Both the position numbers and the translations under genes were made by a program. Positions 17,312 through 26,758 of a DNA stretch of 64,000 nt are shown in pieces. Numbering within the stretch: position 1 is the first letter of the stretch; every line of letters begins with the position of its first letter. A model generated the notes under the pieces. The model did no database searches. It saw nothing but the letters and a program-made list of their open reading frames with translations, and was not told the DNA's origin. Origin of the DNA: JBJXHN01 sp046233135 (GTDB taxonomy: Bacteria > Pseudomonadota > Alphaproteobacteria > Rhodospirillales > Rhodospirillaceae); the NCBI GenBank assembly GCA_046233135.1, contig JBJXHN010000001.1:620001-684000 (forward strand). Reading direction: 5' to 3'.

Positions 17312-19092
17312 CAGCGCATCTCCTCCAGCGGTTCGACACCGAAAATATCCAGCCCAGACGCTATCACCGTCGCCACACCCCGGACAAGCGCGAGCCGCGC
17401 CAGGGTGGTGGCTTCATCATCCGGCAACAGGAACCGCAATTCGGCATCATCGTTTCCACGGTTCCACAGGCTGTGGAAAGCGGCCGCCACCTCGGCAAGG
17501 TAGAAGGCAACACGATGGGGTTCGTGCGCCTCTGCCGCGCTTTCCACCAGGCGAGGCCAGCCGGCCAGAAGCCGGATCACGGCCATTTCCTCCTCGCCCG
17601 CCGCCAGCAGGTCCAGGGCTGCCCCCTCGGCCAGGGCCGCGGCGCTCAGGTCGCGGCCCGGGAACGTTTCGGCGGCGTGGCGCAGGACCGAATAACTGCG
17701 GGCATGAGCATATTGCACGTAAAACACCGGATTTTCCCGGGTTTTTTCCGTCACGCGGGCGTAATCGAAATCCAGGGAGGCATCGTTCTTGCGGGTCAGC
17801 ATGATGAAGCGGGTCACATCCTTGCCCACTTCATCCACAACCTCGCGCAAGGTGATGAAGTTGCCGGCCCGCTTGGACATTTTCACCGGCTCGCCGTTCT
17901 TCAGCACCTTCACCAGCTGGCACAGCTTGACATCCAGAGACGCCGCGTCGTTGGACACCGCCCGCACGGCGGCCTGCATGCGCTTGACATAGCCGCCGTG
18001 ATCGGCCCCGAAGATGTCGATCATCTCGTTGAAACCACGGACGAATTTGTCGTGGTGGCAGGCGATGTCGCTGGCGAAATAGGTCCACGAGCCGTCGGAC
18101 TTGCGCAGCGGCCGGTCGACCTCGTCACCATAGGCGGTGGAGCGGAACAGCATCTGGGGCCGGGGCTCCCAGTCTTCCGGCACCTTGCCCTTGGGCGGTT
18201 CCAGAACGCCGGTATAGACCAGATCGCGGCCTTCCAGCTCGGTGATCATCGCCTGAACGGCGCCGGCATCCACCAGAGCGCGTTCCGAGGTGAAAACGTC
18301 GAAGCGCACGCCCAGCGCATCCAGATCCTCGCGGATCAGCGCCATCATGCTGGTAATGGCCCGCTCCCGGAACGGCACCAGCCATTCTTCCTCCGGGGCC
18401 TCTTCCCAGCGGTCTCCGTCCTGGTCGGCGATCTCCCGCCCCAGGGGGACCAGATAGTCACCGCCATATTCCACCTCCTTGGCCGCGAGCATAGCGGCAA
18501 AGGCCTCCTCGGTCAGGCGGCCCCGGGCCATCAGGTAACGGGCGTGGACAGCCCGGGCCAGAGCGTTCACCTGGGCGCCGGCATCGTTGATGTAGTACTC
18601 CCGGGTCACGTCATAGCCGGCCTTGACCAGCAGCGCGCACAGGGCATCCCCGACCACCGCCCCCCGGGCATGGCCGACGTGCATGGGGCCGGTGGGGTTG
18701 GCGGAGACGAACTCGACGTTGACCTTCCGTCCGGCCCCCATGTCGGATGCACCGACAGACGGCCCGGTGACCAGGATCGCCTTCAGGGCCGACAGCCACA
18801 GGGCCGGGTCCAGACGCAGGTTGATGAACCCGGGACCGGCCACCTCGGCCGACAGAATCCCGTCCGCCGCCGCCAGCCGTTCGGCCAGGGCCTGGGCCAG
18901 ATCGCGCGGCTTCAGGCCGGCCGGCTTGGCCAGGACCATGGCTGCATTGGTCGCCATATCGCCATGGGACGGATCACGCGGCGGCTCCACGGCCACCCGC
19001 TCGAAGCTCAGACCGCCCGGCAAGGTTCCGGCCGCCTGAAGGGCGTGCAGGCAGGATTCAACGACAGACTTTAATTCTTTGAAAACGTTCAT
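17311..19092 (-). CDS. argS: Arginyl-tRNA synthetase
   Basis: 593 residues, full length for the family. The class I signature is FVSANPTGPMHVGHARGAVVGDAL with HVGH, and the KMSKS loop reads VKMSKRAGNFITL. The N-terminal Add-1 domain and C-terminal helical anticodon-binding domain are both present. It charges tRNA-Arg. Its start overlaps the dgt stop (ATGA) and its stop overlaps the SPOR gene start. Confidence 0.97.
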   Translation of the reverse strand: MNVFKELKSVVESCLHALQAAGTLPGGLSFERVAVEPPRDPSHGDMATNAAMVLAKPAGLKPRDLAQALAERLAAADGILSAEVAGPGFINLRLDPALWLSALKAILVTGPSVGASDMGAGRKVNVEFVSANPTGPMHVGHARGAVVGDALCALLVKAGYDVTREYYINDAGAQVNALARAVHARYLMARGRLTEEAFAAMLAAKEVEYGGDYLVPLGREIADQDGDRWEEAPEEEWLVPFRERAITSMMALIREDLDALGVRFDVFTSERALVDAGAVQAMITELEGRDLVYTGVLEPPKGKVPEDWEPRPQMLFRSTAYGDEVDRPLRKSDGSWTYFASDIACHHDKFVRGFNEMIDIFGADHGGYVKRMQAAVRAVSNDAASLDVKLCQLVKVLKNGEPVKMSKRAGNFITLREVVDEVGKDVTRFIMLTRKNDASLDFDYARVTEKTRENPVFYVQYAHARSYSVLRHAAETFPGRDLSAAALAEGAALDLLAAGEEEMAVIRLLAGWPRLVESAAEAHEPHRVAFYLAEVAAAFHSLWNRGNDDAELRFLLPDDEATTLARLALVRGVATVIASGLDIFGVEPLEEMR

Positions 19093-20300
19093 GGTTTCAC
19101 CGATGGATCAAACAATCTGGCATGCTCGTCGATGGCGAAACGATCGGTCATGCCGGCGATGTAATCGCACACCAGCCGGGCCGTGCGCGGGCTGCGCGGA
19201 CCGTCCGCCCGCTGCTGCCAGTCCATGGGCAGGCAGCGGGGTTCGGCGACCAGCAGCGTGAACAGATCCCGCACGACCCGCCGGGCCTTGCTGGTCATCC
19301 GGTTCACCCGGTAGTGGCGATAAACGTTGGGGAACAGGAACCCCTTGAAGGCTTTGTCGTTCTCGGCCATGGCGTCGGAAAAGGCCACCAGCGGCCGGTC
19401 CATGGCCCGCACATCCGCCGCGCTGTCCGGCTTCAGGGTCTCCAGCCGCCGGGTGGTTTCCAGGCGCAGATCCTCCACCATGGCATGGATCAGCCGGCGG
19501 ACCGTCTCATGCACCAGGCGGGAGCGCTCCAGCCCCGGCCAGCGGGCCATCACATCCCCCAGGATCGGCCCCACCAGGGGCACGTCCAGCAGGGCATTGA
19601 CATCAAACAGCCCGGCGCGAATGCCGTCATCGATATCATGAGCGTTGTAGGCAATATCATCCGCCAGTGCCGCCACCTGGGCTTCCGGGCCGGCATAGGT
19701 ATGCAGCTCCAGATCATGGCGCTGCGCATATTCGACGATGGCGGCCGGCAGCCCTGCCGCCTCGCCCCCGTCGGCGAGCAGGGGCGCGCTGACCAGGGGG
19801 CCGTTGTGCTTGACCAGACCTTCCAGGGTTTCCCAGGTCAGGTTGAGACCGTCAAAGTCGGCATAGCGCCGTTCCAGCTTGGTAACAATCCGCAGAGACT
19901 GCGCATTGTGATCGAAGCCGTCGTATTCGGCCATGCAATCCTTCAGCGCGTCCTCGCCGGCGTGACCGAAACAGGTGTGCCCCAGGTCGTGGGCCAGGGC
20001 CAGGGCTTCGGCCAGATCCTCGTTCAGCCCCATGGAACGGCTGATCGACCGGGCGATCTGCGCCACTTCCAGGCTGTGGGTCAGCCGGGTACGGTAGTTC
20101 TCGCCGTCGTTATAGATGAAGACCTGGGTCTTGTATTTCAGGCGGCGGAAGGCGGCGCAATGGATGATGCGGTCCCGGTCACGCTGATGCACGGTCCGCG
20201 CTTCGGCCTCCGGCTCCGGATGGAGACGGCCGCGCGTTTGCCGGGGATCGCTGGCGATCGGGGACAGCGGTGGCATCATGGTGGGGGTCCAGACGGTCAT
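19089..20300 (-). CDS. dgt: Deoxyguanosinetriphosphate triphosphohydrolase-like protein
   Basis: 403 residues from ATG 20300; ATG 20336 would add 12 residues. HD-domain phosphohydrolase: FRRLKYKTQVF, RTRLTHSLEVAQIARSI with the first His, ALAHDLGHTCFGHAGE with the His-Asp pair, and DDIAYNAHDIDDG. This is the short dGTPase-like family that hydrolyses dNTPs to deoxynucleoside and triphosphate. It is divergent from erpA and starts the argS operon, a typical alphaproteobacterial arrangement. Confidence 0.93.
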   Translation of the reverse strand: MTVWTPTMMPPLSPIASDPRQTRGRLHPEPEAEARTVHQRDRDRIIHCAAFRRLKYKTQVFIYNDGENYRTRLTHSLEVAQIARSISRSMGLNEDLAEALALAHDLGHTCFGHAGEDALKDCMAEYDGFDHNAQSLRIVTKLERRYADFDGLNLTWETLEGLVKHNGPLVSAPLLADGGEAAGLPAAIVEYAQRHDLELHTYAGPEAQVAALADDIAYNAHDIDDGIRAGLFDVNALLDVPLVGPILGDVMARWPGLERSRLVHETVRRLIHAMVEDLRLETTRRLETLKPDSAADVRAMDRPLVAFSDAMAENDKAFKGFLFPNVYRHYRVNRMTSKARRVVRDLFTLLVAEPRCLPMDWQQRADGPRSPRTARLVCDYIAGMTDRFAIDEHARLFDPSVKP

Positions 20301-20481
20301 GCCGGGCAAGGTACCGCCCGTCCGGTCCCCAAGCAATCGCCTTGGGGCGGATTATTGTTTATTTTGTGTGGCCCCAGGCGGTCTTCCCGCACGGCGGTGA
20401 TTGCGCCGCGAAGCGACGGGGCCTATCTTTGTCTTAATCCCCCTCCATCGACGGTTATCTATCGACAGGGAACAGTCACCT

Positions 20482-20850
20482 ATGAGCGACCAAGCGACGT
20501 TGGATGCGGCCCCGGTCACCGGGCCGGACTTTGCCATCACGGAATCCGCTGCGGCCCGAATCCGCGCCCTGATGGAAGCGGAAAAGGACCCGGACCTGAT
20601 GCTGCGGGTCATGGTGAACGGCGGCGGCTGCTCCGGTTTTTCCTACCAGTTCGACCTGGAACGGGTGGTCACCGACGAAGACCGGGTGTTCCGTCAGCAC
20701 GGCGTGGCCGTGGTCATCGACGAAGCCTCGCTCGACCTCCTGAAGGGCTCGCAGATCGATTACACCGAAAGCCTGATGGCGGCCGCGTTCTCGGTGACCA
20801 ATCCGAACGCCACCAGCACCTGCGGCTGCGGCACCAGCTTTTCCATGTAA
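20482..20850 (+). CDS. erpA: Iron-sulfur cluster insertion protein ErpA
   Basis: 122 residues from ATG 20482. A-type carrier of the HesB/IscA family with the three cluster-binding cysteines in GGGCSGFSY and STCGCGTSF. The internal spacing and the C-terminal SFSM ending match ErpA. It accepts Fe-S clusters from the assembly scaffold and passes them to apoproteins. It is divergent from dgt; the 180-bp gap holds both promoters. Confidence 0.94.
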   Translation: MSDQATLDAAPVTGPDFAITESAAARIRALMEAEKDPDLMLRVMVNGGGCSGFSYQFDLERVVTDEDRVFRQHGVAVVIDEASLDLLKGSQIDYTESLMAAAFSVTNPNATSTCGCGTSFSM

Positions 20851-20922
20851 ACGCCCGGGCGGGGGAGGTCCTCTCGACAACGCCTCCCCTACCCGCTTCG
20901 TTCATTTACCCGCGTCGTCCGG

Positions 20923-21720
20923 TCATCCGGTGCGTTCGCTTTCGGCGATGTGGTGCCAGATGCGGTGCAGATAGCTGTCGTCGATCCCTTCGGCATGCAG
21001 GCTGGCCACCGTCTGATCCAGATAGTCCCGGTTCGGCCCCAGTTGCCCGCGCGCCCGGGCGATGCGGTCGGCGACCTCGGCATCCTCCAGCCGCCCCTCG
21101 TAGTTTGCCGCGTCCCGGTTCACCGTGAAGATGATGGTTTTCACGGTGTCATGAATCAGGCCGTCGGTATCGGCCAGATGGGCATCGGCCCAGCGCGGGA
21201 TATAGGACCCCGTCACCATTTCCCGCCGCCAGATCACCGGCAATTCGTCGGCCACCGCCTCGGCCGCGATGCGATAGGCCACGCCCTTGCAGGCCCCGCT
21301 GCGATCCAGCCCCAGCACCAGACCGGGGCAATCGGGGCTGCCCCGCCCCAGCGGCGTGCCGATGCAGAACTGGCGATGCCAGCCATGCACCACCGCCAGA
21401 TGGCGTTCGACAAAGCGAAAGGCCGGGTTCCAGATCAGCGAGCCGTACCCGAACACCCACACATCCTTGCCGGCCGGGTGCTCGGCGAGGAGGGAGGCGA
21501 TGGAGTCGGCATGATCCTCATCTGACAGCAAGGTGTCGGCAAGGCCGGAGCGCGCGATCATGTCCTGCAAGGCACCGGCGGCGATCGAGGCCCGGTCCAG
21601 CAGCAGGGGCGCTTCGTCGTCGGGCGGCAGCGGCGGCCGCTCCAGCTTCTCCGGCGCAGACGCCTGGGAAGACACGTCGGGATCGGTGGGATCGGAAGCC
21701 CGGGTCACGGCGCGTGGCAT
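20923..21720 (-). CDS. ChaC-like gamma-glutamylcyclotransferase
   Basis: 265 residues. VWVFGYGSLIWNPAF is the substrate-binding YGSL loop, and LPVIWRREMVTGSYIPRW holds the catalytic Glu of the ChaC family. These enzymes cleave glutathione to 5-oxoproline and Cys-Gly. About 85 N-terminal residues before the YGSL loop are polar and variable, somewhat longer than usual. It stands alone, converging with erpA. Confidence 0.9.
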   Translation of the reverse strand: MPRAVTRASDPTDPDVSSQASAPEKLERPPLPPDDEAPLLLDRASIAAGALQDMIARSGLADTLLSDEDHADSIASLLAEHPAGKDVWVFGYGSLIWNPAFRFVERHLAVVHGWHRQFCIGTPLGRGSPDCPGLVLGLDRSGACKGVAYRIAAEAVADELPVIWRREMVTGSYIPRWADAHLADTDGLIHDTVKTIIFTVNRDAANYEGRLEDAEVADRIARARGQLGPNRDYLDQTVASLHAEGIDDSYLHRIWHHIAESERTG

Positions 21721-21812
21721 CCTTTTCGGTTTGGGGGAACCTGTTTCTTAAAAATCGCTCTTTCCCGCAGTGCATACAAGGGGGAAGCACGCGAACTTCT
21801 CCGTCCGGCCGG

Positions 21813-22517
21813 TCACCAGGTCTCGCAAAGGGCCTGTGTCCGGCGGTAGTTGTCCCGCGTGTCGATCGCCAGATTGGCGCGTTCCTGACGCTGATTGAAC
21901 CGTTCGATCAGCGGCCTCAGATGGGCATTGAACTGCTGCTCGAAGTGGGCCTTGATCGATCCCTGAGTGGCGAACAGGACCGGCCGCGCGCTGGCCGTGA
22001 AGGCCTCTGCATGGCGCTTCAGCTCGGGAACAAAGCGTTCAAAACCCTCGCGGTACAGGGCCACATGCTCCTTTTCATGATCCAGGGTCACCCGCCGGGC
22101 ACAGCTGCCGGGGGGATAGGCGCTGTTCACGTAAACCGTCACGGTGCCATAGCCGATCTCGAGATCCAGGTTGGTCAGGGTGCCGCAATACCGGTTGCGG
22201 TCCACCTGCTGGACCCGAAAGCCGATGCTGTAGCGGAACTGGAACTCCGTATTGGTCAGCCCGACCGCCTGCCCGCCCAGGGCCGACAGACCGGTGCGCC
22301 GCAGCAGCTGTGCGATGCCGTCCCGGGAGCGGGAGAAATCGTACTGCACCGGACCGAAGGTGCTGTTCAGGGTCAGCTTCGCCGGGTCTTCAGCGGGCGG
22401 GCAGGATGCGGCGCGGACCGGGGCCACCTCCGCCAGAAGCAGCAGGATCCCCAATGCGGCCCCGCCCCAAAGGCGCGAAAAAGACCGCGGCGCCGTCGCC
22501 AGACCCTGTCCGGACAT
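21813..22517 (-). CDS. Predicted secreted HExxH protein (DUF922-like)
   Basis: 234 residues from ATG 22517; the longer frame back to 22637 would overlap the divergent xth gene. A signal peptide (LWGGAALGILLLLAEVAPVRA) is followed by a periplasmic domain with four cysteines. RVTLDHEKEHVALYREGF contains HEKEH, a perfect HExxH zinc motif. The layout resembles DUF922, described as predicted secreted zinc proteases; the family call is from memory of motif and size. No partner genes suggest a substrate. Confidence 0.65.
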   Translation of the reverse strand: MSGQGLATAPRSFSRLWGGAALGILLLLAEVAPVRAASCPPAEDPAKLTLNSTFGPVQYDFSRSRDGIAQLLRRTGLSALGGQAVGLTNTEFQFRYSIGFRVQQVDRNRYCGTLTNLDLEIGYGTVTVYVNSAYPPGSCARRVTLDHEKEHVALYREGFERFVPELKRHAEAFTASARPVLFATQGSIKAHFEQQFNAHLRPLIERFNQRQERANLAIDTRDNYRRTQALCETW

Positions 22518-22599
22518 GCTAAGACCAGCCGGCCGTTTTTCCGACCGGGCCGGCTTTCCCGACCGCCCCGATCCCGATATCGCGAGGAGAGAATTCACA

Positions 22600-23391
22600 A
22601 TGGTGACCATCGCCACCTGGAACGTTAACAGCGTCAAGGCGCGCCTCGCCCATCTTCTCGATTGGCTGGAGACGGCGAAACCCGATGTTGCCTTGCTCCA
22701 GGAACTTAAATGTCAGGACGACGCCTTTCCGGCGCAAGAGGTCGAGGCATTGGGATATCAGGTCGCCGTGCACGGACAGAAGGCCTATAACGGCGTGGCC
22801 ATCCTGTCGCGCCTGCCGATGACCGAGATCACCGTCCGCCTGCCCGGCGCCACGGCAGAGGAAGACGAACAGGCCCGCTATGTCCAGGCTCTGATCGACA
22901 ACCGCTTCCGTGTCGGCGGCCTGTACCTGCCCAACGGCAATCCGGTCGATGACCCGCGCAAGTTCGACTACAAGCTGGCCTGGATGGACCGCCTGATCGC
23001 CCATGCCGCCACCCTGCTGCGCGGCGAACCGGAGCGGCCGATCATCCTGGGCGGCGATTACAACATCTGCCCCACGGACGATGATGTCTACGATCCCGCG
23101 GGCTTTGCCAACGATGCCCTGTGCCGCCCGGAAAGCCGTCAGCGGTTCCGCGCCCTGCTTCACAACGGGTGGACCGATGCCTTGCGCGCCACCACGTCGG
23201 CTCCGGGAGTCTACACCTTCTGGGACTACCAGGCCGGAGCCTGGCAAAAGGACAACGGCCTGCGCATCGACCACCTGCTGCTCTCCCCCGCCGCCGCAGA
23301 CCGGCTGGAGGCCGCCGGCGTCGACCGGACCCCCCGCAACAAGGAAAAGCCGAGCGATCACACACCAGTTTGGGTGCGGCTGGACGTTTAA
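22600..23391 (+). CDS. xth: Exodeoxyribonuclease III
   Basis: 263 residues from ATG 22600, preceded by GAGGAGA. Endonuclease/exonuclease/phosphatase fold with ATWNVNSVKAR, LLQELKCQ, GGDYNICPTDDDVY, RIDHLLLS and PSDHTPVWV, the complete set of metal and catalytic motifs. It cuts at abasic sites and trims 3' ends in base excision repair. Its start lies 83 bp from that of the divergent secreted HExxH gene. Confidence 0.95.
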   Translation: MVTIATWNVNSVKARLAHLLDWLETAKPDVALLQELKCQDDAFPAQEVEALGYQVAVHGQKAYNGVAILSRLPMTEITVRLPGATAEEDEQARYVQALIDNRFRVGGLYLPNGNPVDDPRKFDYKLAWMDRLIAHAATLLRGEPERPIILGGDYNICPTDDDVYDPAGFANDALCRPESRQRFRALLHNGWTDALRATTSAPGVYTFWDYQAGAWQKDNGLRIDHLLLSPAAADRLEAAGVDRTPRNKEKPSDHTPVWVRLDV

Positions 23392-23549
23392 GAATTGAAA
23401 GGAAGATTTAAAATACACATAGGCCTTACTCAGACAGGGCAAGTACGCGAATACCGATCTGGAGAATACATCTTTCTGCATAGATTGATTGTTGCGCCAT
23501 CAAACCCCAGTCTGAGGACGCTTTCGATAGCCAACCTCAGGAGACTGTG

Positions 23550-24926
23550 ATGACCACCTTTACGGGGACGAGCGCCAGCGAAACCTTCACGGGCACGTCC
23601 AGTGACGATACCTTCTCCCCGCTTGGCGGAACGGATACGATCCAGGGGGGCGAAGGCACGGACACGGTTATCTTTCGCGGCAACCGCGAAGACTATCTGA
23701 TCACGCGCGTTGGCGAATATTTCCTGATCAACGACCAGACGTCCGGCCGGGATGAAACCAATTACGTCTACGACGTTGAAACGTTTCAGTTTGCGGATGT
23801 CACCATCCGTTCCCAGACCGCACTGACCAAATCCTGGCTCAGCGATTTCAACGGCGATGGCCGCTCCGATTTCTTTTGGCGCAGCACGTCGTCAGCCAAC
23901 GGCCAGGATCAGATCTGGTACATCCCGGAAGGGACGACGGTGGCGACCGTCGCTGCGACGCCGGATTCCCTGACGTCTTCCGGCCAGACCCTCATCGACA
24001 CGTCGGTCATGGAATTCGCGTCGGACTACGGGAATTCGGTTGCCTACGACGGCACGGGACAGATGGACTATGTGGTTCTATATCAAAGCATTGACGGCCT
24101 GTCCTGGCGCACGTCCGGCGGATCCTTCAGCTTTTCGCGAGATTTGGTCGGCATCGACATGACCTCCGGTATCCGGACGTATCTGGGGCATGGAGATGCG
24201 AATAACGACACGCTCCAGGACCTGTTCATCCGCAATGAGACCGCCGGAACCATCGAGGTCTACAGAGGTGGCGACCGAGGCACCCTTGGGGGCTCCGGCA
24301 CCTTGGGTTCCCTGGATTCCAACTGGGTGACCCAGGGGATCGGCGATATGAACGGCGACGGCACGGCGGACATGCTGTTCAAGAACAGTGCGACCGGCGG
24401 CATCGTTCAATGGAACCTTGACGGCATCAACGTATCATCCAGCGCCTACCTGGGCGCTCCGGGCACCACCTGGGACGTGATCGGCTTTTACGATTTCGAC
24501 GGCAGCGGCACGGATGACATCCTGTTTCGCAACTCGTCGACCGGCGACGTGGTGCAATGGGCCACCAGTGCGTCAGGCGTGACCGGATCAGCCATGGGCA
24601 ATATCGGCGACAACTGGACCCTGCTGGGGGCGGCGGACTTCAACGGCGACGGCCGCGAGGATCTGCTGTGGAAGAATTCCGAAACCAACATGGTCGTGAA
24701 CTGGCTGATGGACGGCTCCACCTCCACGGGGCACCTTCTGTCCAACGCTATTTCGTCGACCTTGGACTTCGCGGGCTTCGGGGACTACGACGGCAGCGGC
24801 AAGGTGGATATCGCCTGGCGCGATACCTCCACCAACGAAGTCAGCGTCTGGTTCATGGACGGCAGCACCTTTACCCCTGCTACCGTCGGATCGGCGGATG
24901 TGAACTCCTACACCCTGGTTACGTAA
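23550..24926 (+). CDS. FG-GAP repeat protein with RTX-like N-terminus (paralogue 1)
   Basis: 458 residues from ATG 23550, six bases after AGGAG. No signal peptide. The N-terminus is Gly/Thr/Asp-rich (GGTDTIQGGEGTDTVIF), like a short RTX calcium-binding motif. Then come repeats of about 50-60 residues, each with a calcium-loop consensus: DFNGDGRSDFFWR, DMNGDGTADMLFKN, DFDGSGTDDILFRN, DFNGDGREDLLWKN and DYDGSGKVDIAWRD. This fits an FG-GAP/VCBS beta-propeller. RTX plus no signal peptide suggests type I secretion, which is inference; no exporter genes are nearby. The next gene is a close paralogue. Surface or matrix protein is the best guess. Confidence 0.75.
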   Translation: MTTFTGTSASETFTGTSSDDTFSPLGGTDTIQGGEGTDTVIFRGNREDYLITRVGEYFLINDQTSGRDETNYVYDVETFQFADVTIRSQTALTKSWLSDFNGDGRSDFFWRSTSSANGQDQIWYIPEGTTVATVAATPDSLTSSGQTLIDTSVMEFASDYGNSVAYDGTGQMDYVVLYQSIDGLSWRTSGGSFSFSRDLVGIDMTSGIRTYLGHGDANNDTLQDLFIRNETAGTIEVYRGGDRGTLGGSGTLGSLDSNWVTQGIGDMNGDGTADMLFKNSATGGIVQWNLDGINVSSSAYLGAPGTTWDVIGFYDFDGSGTDDILFRNSSTGDVVQWATSASGVTGSAMGNIGDNWTLLGAADFNGDGREDLLWKNSETNMVVNWLMDGSTSTGHLLSNAISSTLDFAGFGDYDGSGKVDIAWRDTSTNEVSVWFMDGSTFTPATVGSADVNSYTLVT

Positions 24927-24962
24927 CTCGCGAGACAAGGTACGGCCTGCCCCGTTGAAAAA

Positions 24963-24987
24963 ACCCCGAGGCTCCAGGCCTCGGGGT
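24963..24987 (-). terminator. Rho-independent terminator oriented to the minus strand
   Basis: A perfect 10-bp stem (ACCCCGAGGC with GCCTCGGGGT, 5-nt loop). The T tract is on the minus-strand side (six T's after the stem when read leftwards), not after the plus-strand gene. It would therefore stop antisense transcription into the upstream FG-GAP gene, while for that gene it is a hairpin without U tract. Confidence 0.6.
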
Positions 24988-25264
24988 CCCGACAGCAGTA
25001 CAAAATACTGCAAACGTTTCCATCAGTGAAAAATCGCCGGTGATGCCCGCCGCAAGGCCGGGCAGCCTAGGGACAATATGGCTTTTTGGATGTGCATTGG
25101 TAGTATAGTGCTACTGATCTGTATATTTCTGCAGCACGCTACACCCAAACGGATCAAGCGCGCGCTTGCCGACAACTAGGATACACCTATTATTGTAGAT
25201 TGCTTATTTCCTCATGACCTCCTAACTTGAGGTCCCATAGGCTTGGAAATCTCAGGAGGATCTG
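24988..25264. other. Intergenic region between the two FG-GAP paralogues
   Basis: With the terminator, 24927-25264 is a 338-bp gap. It is AT-richer than the flanks from about 25070 onward, so a promoter for the second paralogue is likely here. A short hairpin (GTAG/CTAC) sits around 25101. The last 15 bases, with AGGAGG, are the ribosome site of the next gene. No gene is supported. Confidence 0.4.
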
Positions 25265-26638
25265 ATGGCCACCTTTACCGGGACGAGTTCCAGCGAAACT
25301 CTGACGGGCACGTCCAGCAGCGACACCTTCACCCCGCTTGGCGGGACTGACACTATTCAGGGTGGAGACGGTACGGATACGATTGTTCTTCAGGGCAATC
25401 GGGAAGACTACCTGATCACCCGGGTTGGTACGCATTTTGTCATCAACGATCAGGTCTCCGGTCGCGACGAAACCAACTACGTCTATGATGTCGAAACCTT
25501 CCAGTTCTCCGACGTCACCATCTATTCCCAGACCGAGCTGAGCAAATCCTGGCTCAGCGATTTCAACGGCGACGGCCGCTCGGATTTCTACTGGCGCAGC
25601 AACTCCGCGACCAACAGCCAGGACCAGATCTGGTACATCCCGGAAGGCACCACTTCGGCCTCGGTTGCGACCACCCTGGGATCCTTCACCGCCGGCCAGC
25701 AGGTGATCGACACCTCGGTGATGGAATTCGCCTCAAACAGCACCTCGTCCACGGCCTATGACGGTTCGGGTCAGATGGATTACGTGGTGCTGTATCAAAG
25801 CACGTCCGGCCTGGCGTTCCGCACCTCCACCGGCTCGTTCACCTTCTCGGAAACCAGTGTCGGCATCGACATGAACTCCGGCGTCCGCAGCTACCTGGGC
25901 CATGGGGATTCGAACAACGATACCCTTCAGGACCTGTTCGTGCGCAACGAAAGCGCTGGCACCATCGAGATCTACATGGGCGGAAACCGCACGTCCCTGG
26001 CCGGGTCGGGCACCCTGGGGTCGCTGGAATCCACCTGGGTGACCCAGGGGATCGGCGACATGAACGGCGACGGCACGTCGGACATGCTGTTCAAGAACAG
26101 CGTGACCGGCGACATCGTCCAGTGGAACCTGACCGGCAACAGTGTGTCTTCCAGCGCCTACCTCGGCAACCCGGGCACCACCTGGGACGTGATCGGCTTC
26201 CACGATTTCGACGCCAGCGGCACCGACGATATCCTGTTCCGCAACTCCTCCACCGGCGATGTGGTTCAGTGGGCGACCAGTTCTTCAGGCATATCCGGAT
26301 CGGCCATGGGCAACATCGGCAGCAACTGGACCCTGCTGGGCGCCGCCGACTTTAACGGCGATGGCCGCGAAGATCTGCTGTGGAAGAATTCCGAAACCAA
26401 CATGGTGGTCAACTGGCTGATGAACGGTTCCACGTCCACGGGGCACCTTCTGTCCAACGCCATTTCGTCGACCATGGACTTCGCCGGGTTCGGGGACTAC
26501 GACGGCAGCGGCAAGGTGGATATCGCCTGGCGCGATACCTCCACCAACGAAGTCAGCGTCTGGTTCATGGACGGCAGCGCCTTCACCTCGGCCACGGTCG
26601 GATCGGCGGATGTGAACTCCCTGACCCTGGCGTCGTAA
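25265..26638 (+). CDS. FG-GAP repeat protein with RTX-like N-terminus (paralogue 2)
   Basis: 457 residues with AGGAGG just upstream. It matches the preceding gene along its whole length: the same N-terminal GGTDTIQGGDGTDTIVL, the same five calcium-loop repeats in the same order, and an almost identical last third. The most divergent part is the middle (about residues 115-210). A tandem duplication is the simple explanation, with the conserved 3' third possibly kept alike by gene conversion. No signal peptide; likely calcium-binding and perhaps exported by type I secretion, which is inference. A strong terminator follows. Confidence 0.75.
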   Translation: MATFTGTSSSETLTGTSSSDTFTPLGGTDTIQGGDGTDTIVLQGNREDYLITRVGTHFVINDQVSGRDETNYVYDVETFQFSDVTIYSQTELSKSWLSDFNGDGRSDFYWRSNSATNSQDQIWYIPEGTTSASVATTLGSFTAGQQVIDTSVMEFASNSTSSTAYDGSGQMDYVVLYQSTSGLAFRTSTGSFTFSETSVGIDMNSGVRSYLGHGDSNNDTLQDLFVRNESAGTIEIYMGGNRTSLAGSGTLGSLESTWVTQGIGDMNGDGTSDMLFKNSVTGDIVQWNLTGNSVSSSAYLGNPGTTWDVIGFHDFDASGTDDILFRNSSTGDVVQWATSSSGISGSAMGNIGSNWTLLGAADFNGDGREDLLWKNSETNMVVNWLMNGSTSTGHLLSNAISSTMDFAGFGDYDGSGKVDIAWRDTSTNEVSVWFMDGSAFTSATVGSADVNSLTLAS

Positions 26639-26672
26639 GAGCCAATCAGGCCCTATTGCGTGACAAAAAAGG

Positions 26673-26702
26673 AGCCCGGGTGCAATTTGCCCGGGCTTTT
26701 TT
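26673..26702 (+). terminator. Rho-independent terminator after FG-GAP paralogue 2
   Basis: AGCCCGGG pairs with CCCGGGCT around a 9-nt loop, followed by seven or more T's; an A run precedes the stem, so it may work in both directions. Confidence 0.85.
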
Positions 26703-26758
26703 TCTGAAAGCCAATAGGGAATCTACCACCCCTTACCTCTGAGCAGGACTCCATTGCA

